Of a stretch of DNA of 64,000 bases, positions 63,936 to 64,000 are shown piece after piece. A program made the position numbers and the translations under genes. Source of the DNA: Volvox africanus (Eukaryota; Chlorophyta; Chlorophyceae; Chlamydomonadales; Volvocaceae); the NCBI GenBank assembly GCA_030268105.1, contig BSDZ01000079.1, forward strand, positions 1,989,501-2,053,500, in the 5' to 3' direction. The notes under the pieces were generated by a model, which searched no databases, was not told the DNA's origin, and saw only the letters and a program-made list of their open reading frames with translations. Each line of letters opens with the position of its first letter. Position 1 is the first letter of the stretch.

Positions 63936-64000
63936 AGCCGTGAAAGGATGAGACCAGCCACTTCGTTGAGCCTAAACACGATCCTTTGCCTGAATAGGCG

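Overview
The window is nuclear DNA from a green alga, most likely a chlamydomonadalean (volvocine) species. The evidence is dense short introns with GT...AG ends, TGTAA poly(A)-type signals, an OPR-repeat organelle RNA factor (a family greatly expanded in these algae), an internal TTTTAGGG-type telomere repeat, and an RNA polymerase II tail built on YSPTSPA heptads. Nothing looks bacterial: there are no operons, ribosome-binding sites or CRISPR arrays. I rebuilt exons by hand. For seven genes every exon phase fits and the summed coding length is a multiple of three.

Left third (1-21.4 kb): plastid SecY translocase SCY1 (minus, 5 exons, 532 aa); a bifunctional uridine kinase/uracil phosphoribosyltransferase (minus, 9 exons, 490 aa); an unrecognised Met/Pro-rich protein (minus, one exon seen); a THEP1/NTPCR-type nucleoside triphosphatase (minus, 3 exons, 189 aa) whose large second intron holds a fold-back element; and, divergently, a tropinone-reductase-like SDR (plus, 9 exons, 275 aa).

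Middle (22-42 kb): RPB1, the largest subunit of RNA polymerase II (minus, 26 exons, 1856 aa), ending in about 28 heptads. It shares a roughly 470-bp divergent promoter with a 1076-aa OPR protein (plus, 4 exons). RPB1 keeps its catalytic motifs but has lost most of the cysteine/histidine zinc ligands of the N-terminal clamp.

Right third (42-64 kb): a low-complexity Ser/Gly/Ala-rich coding-like stretch, a repeat-rich spacer with a (CTGT)n array, and a STE20/germinal-centre-type kinase (minus, 12 exons, 985 aa). The first three kinase exons lie inside a large inverted duplication (arms 54807 to about 58380 and about 58766 to 62370). The outer ~820 bp of the arms looks identical on inspection, while the inner parts have diverged. 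The duplication carries a divergent pair of an unrecognised multi-exon gene (left copy open, right copy broken), a SINE-like insertion with a 6-bp target duplication found only in the right arm, a small palindromic element, and a second truncated copy of the kinase 5' end. A decayed non-LTR retrotransposon endonuclease region follows.

The genes are independent housekeeping or organelle-support functions (plastid protein export, pyrimidine salvage, nucleotide hydrolysis, transcription, organelle RNA metabolism, signalling). No pathway cluster is evident. The most novel parts are the inverted duplication with its unknown gene pair and the zinc-ligand-poor RPB1 clamp.
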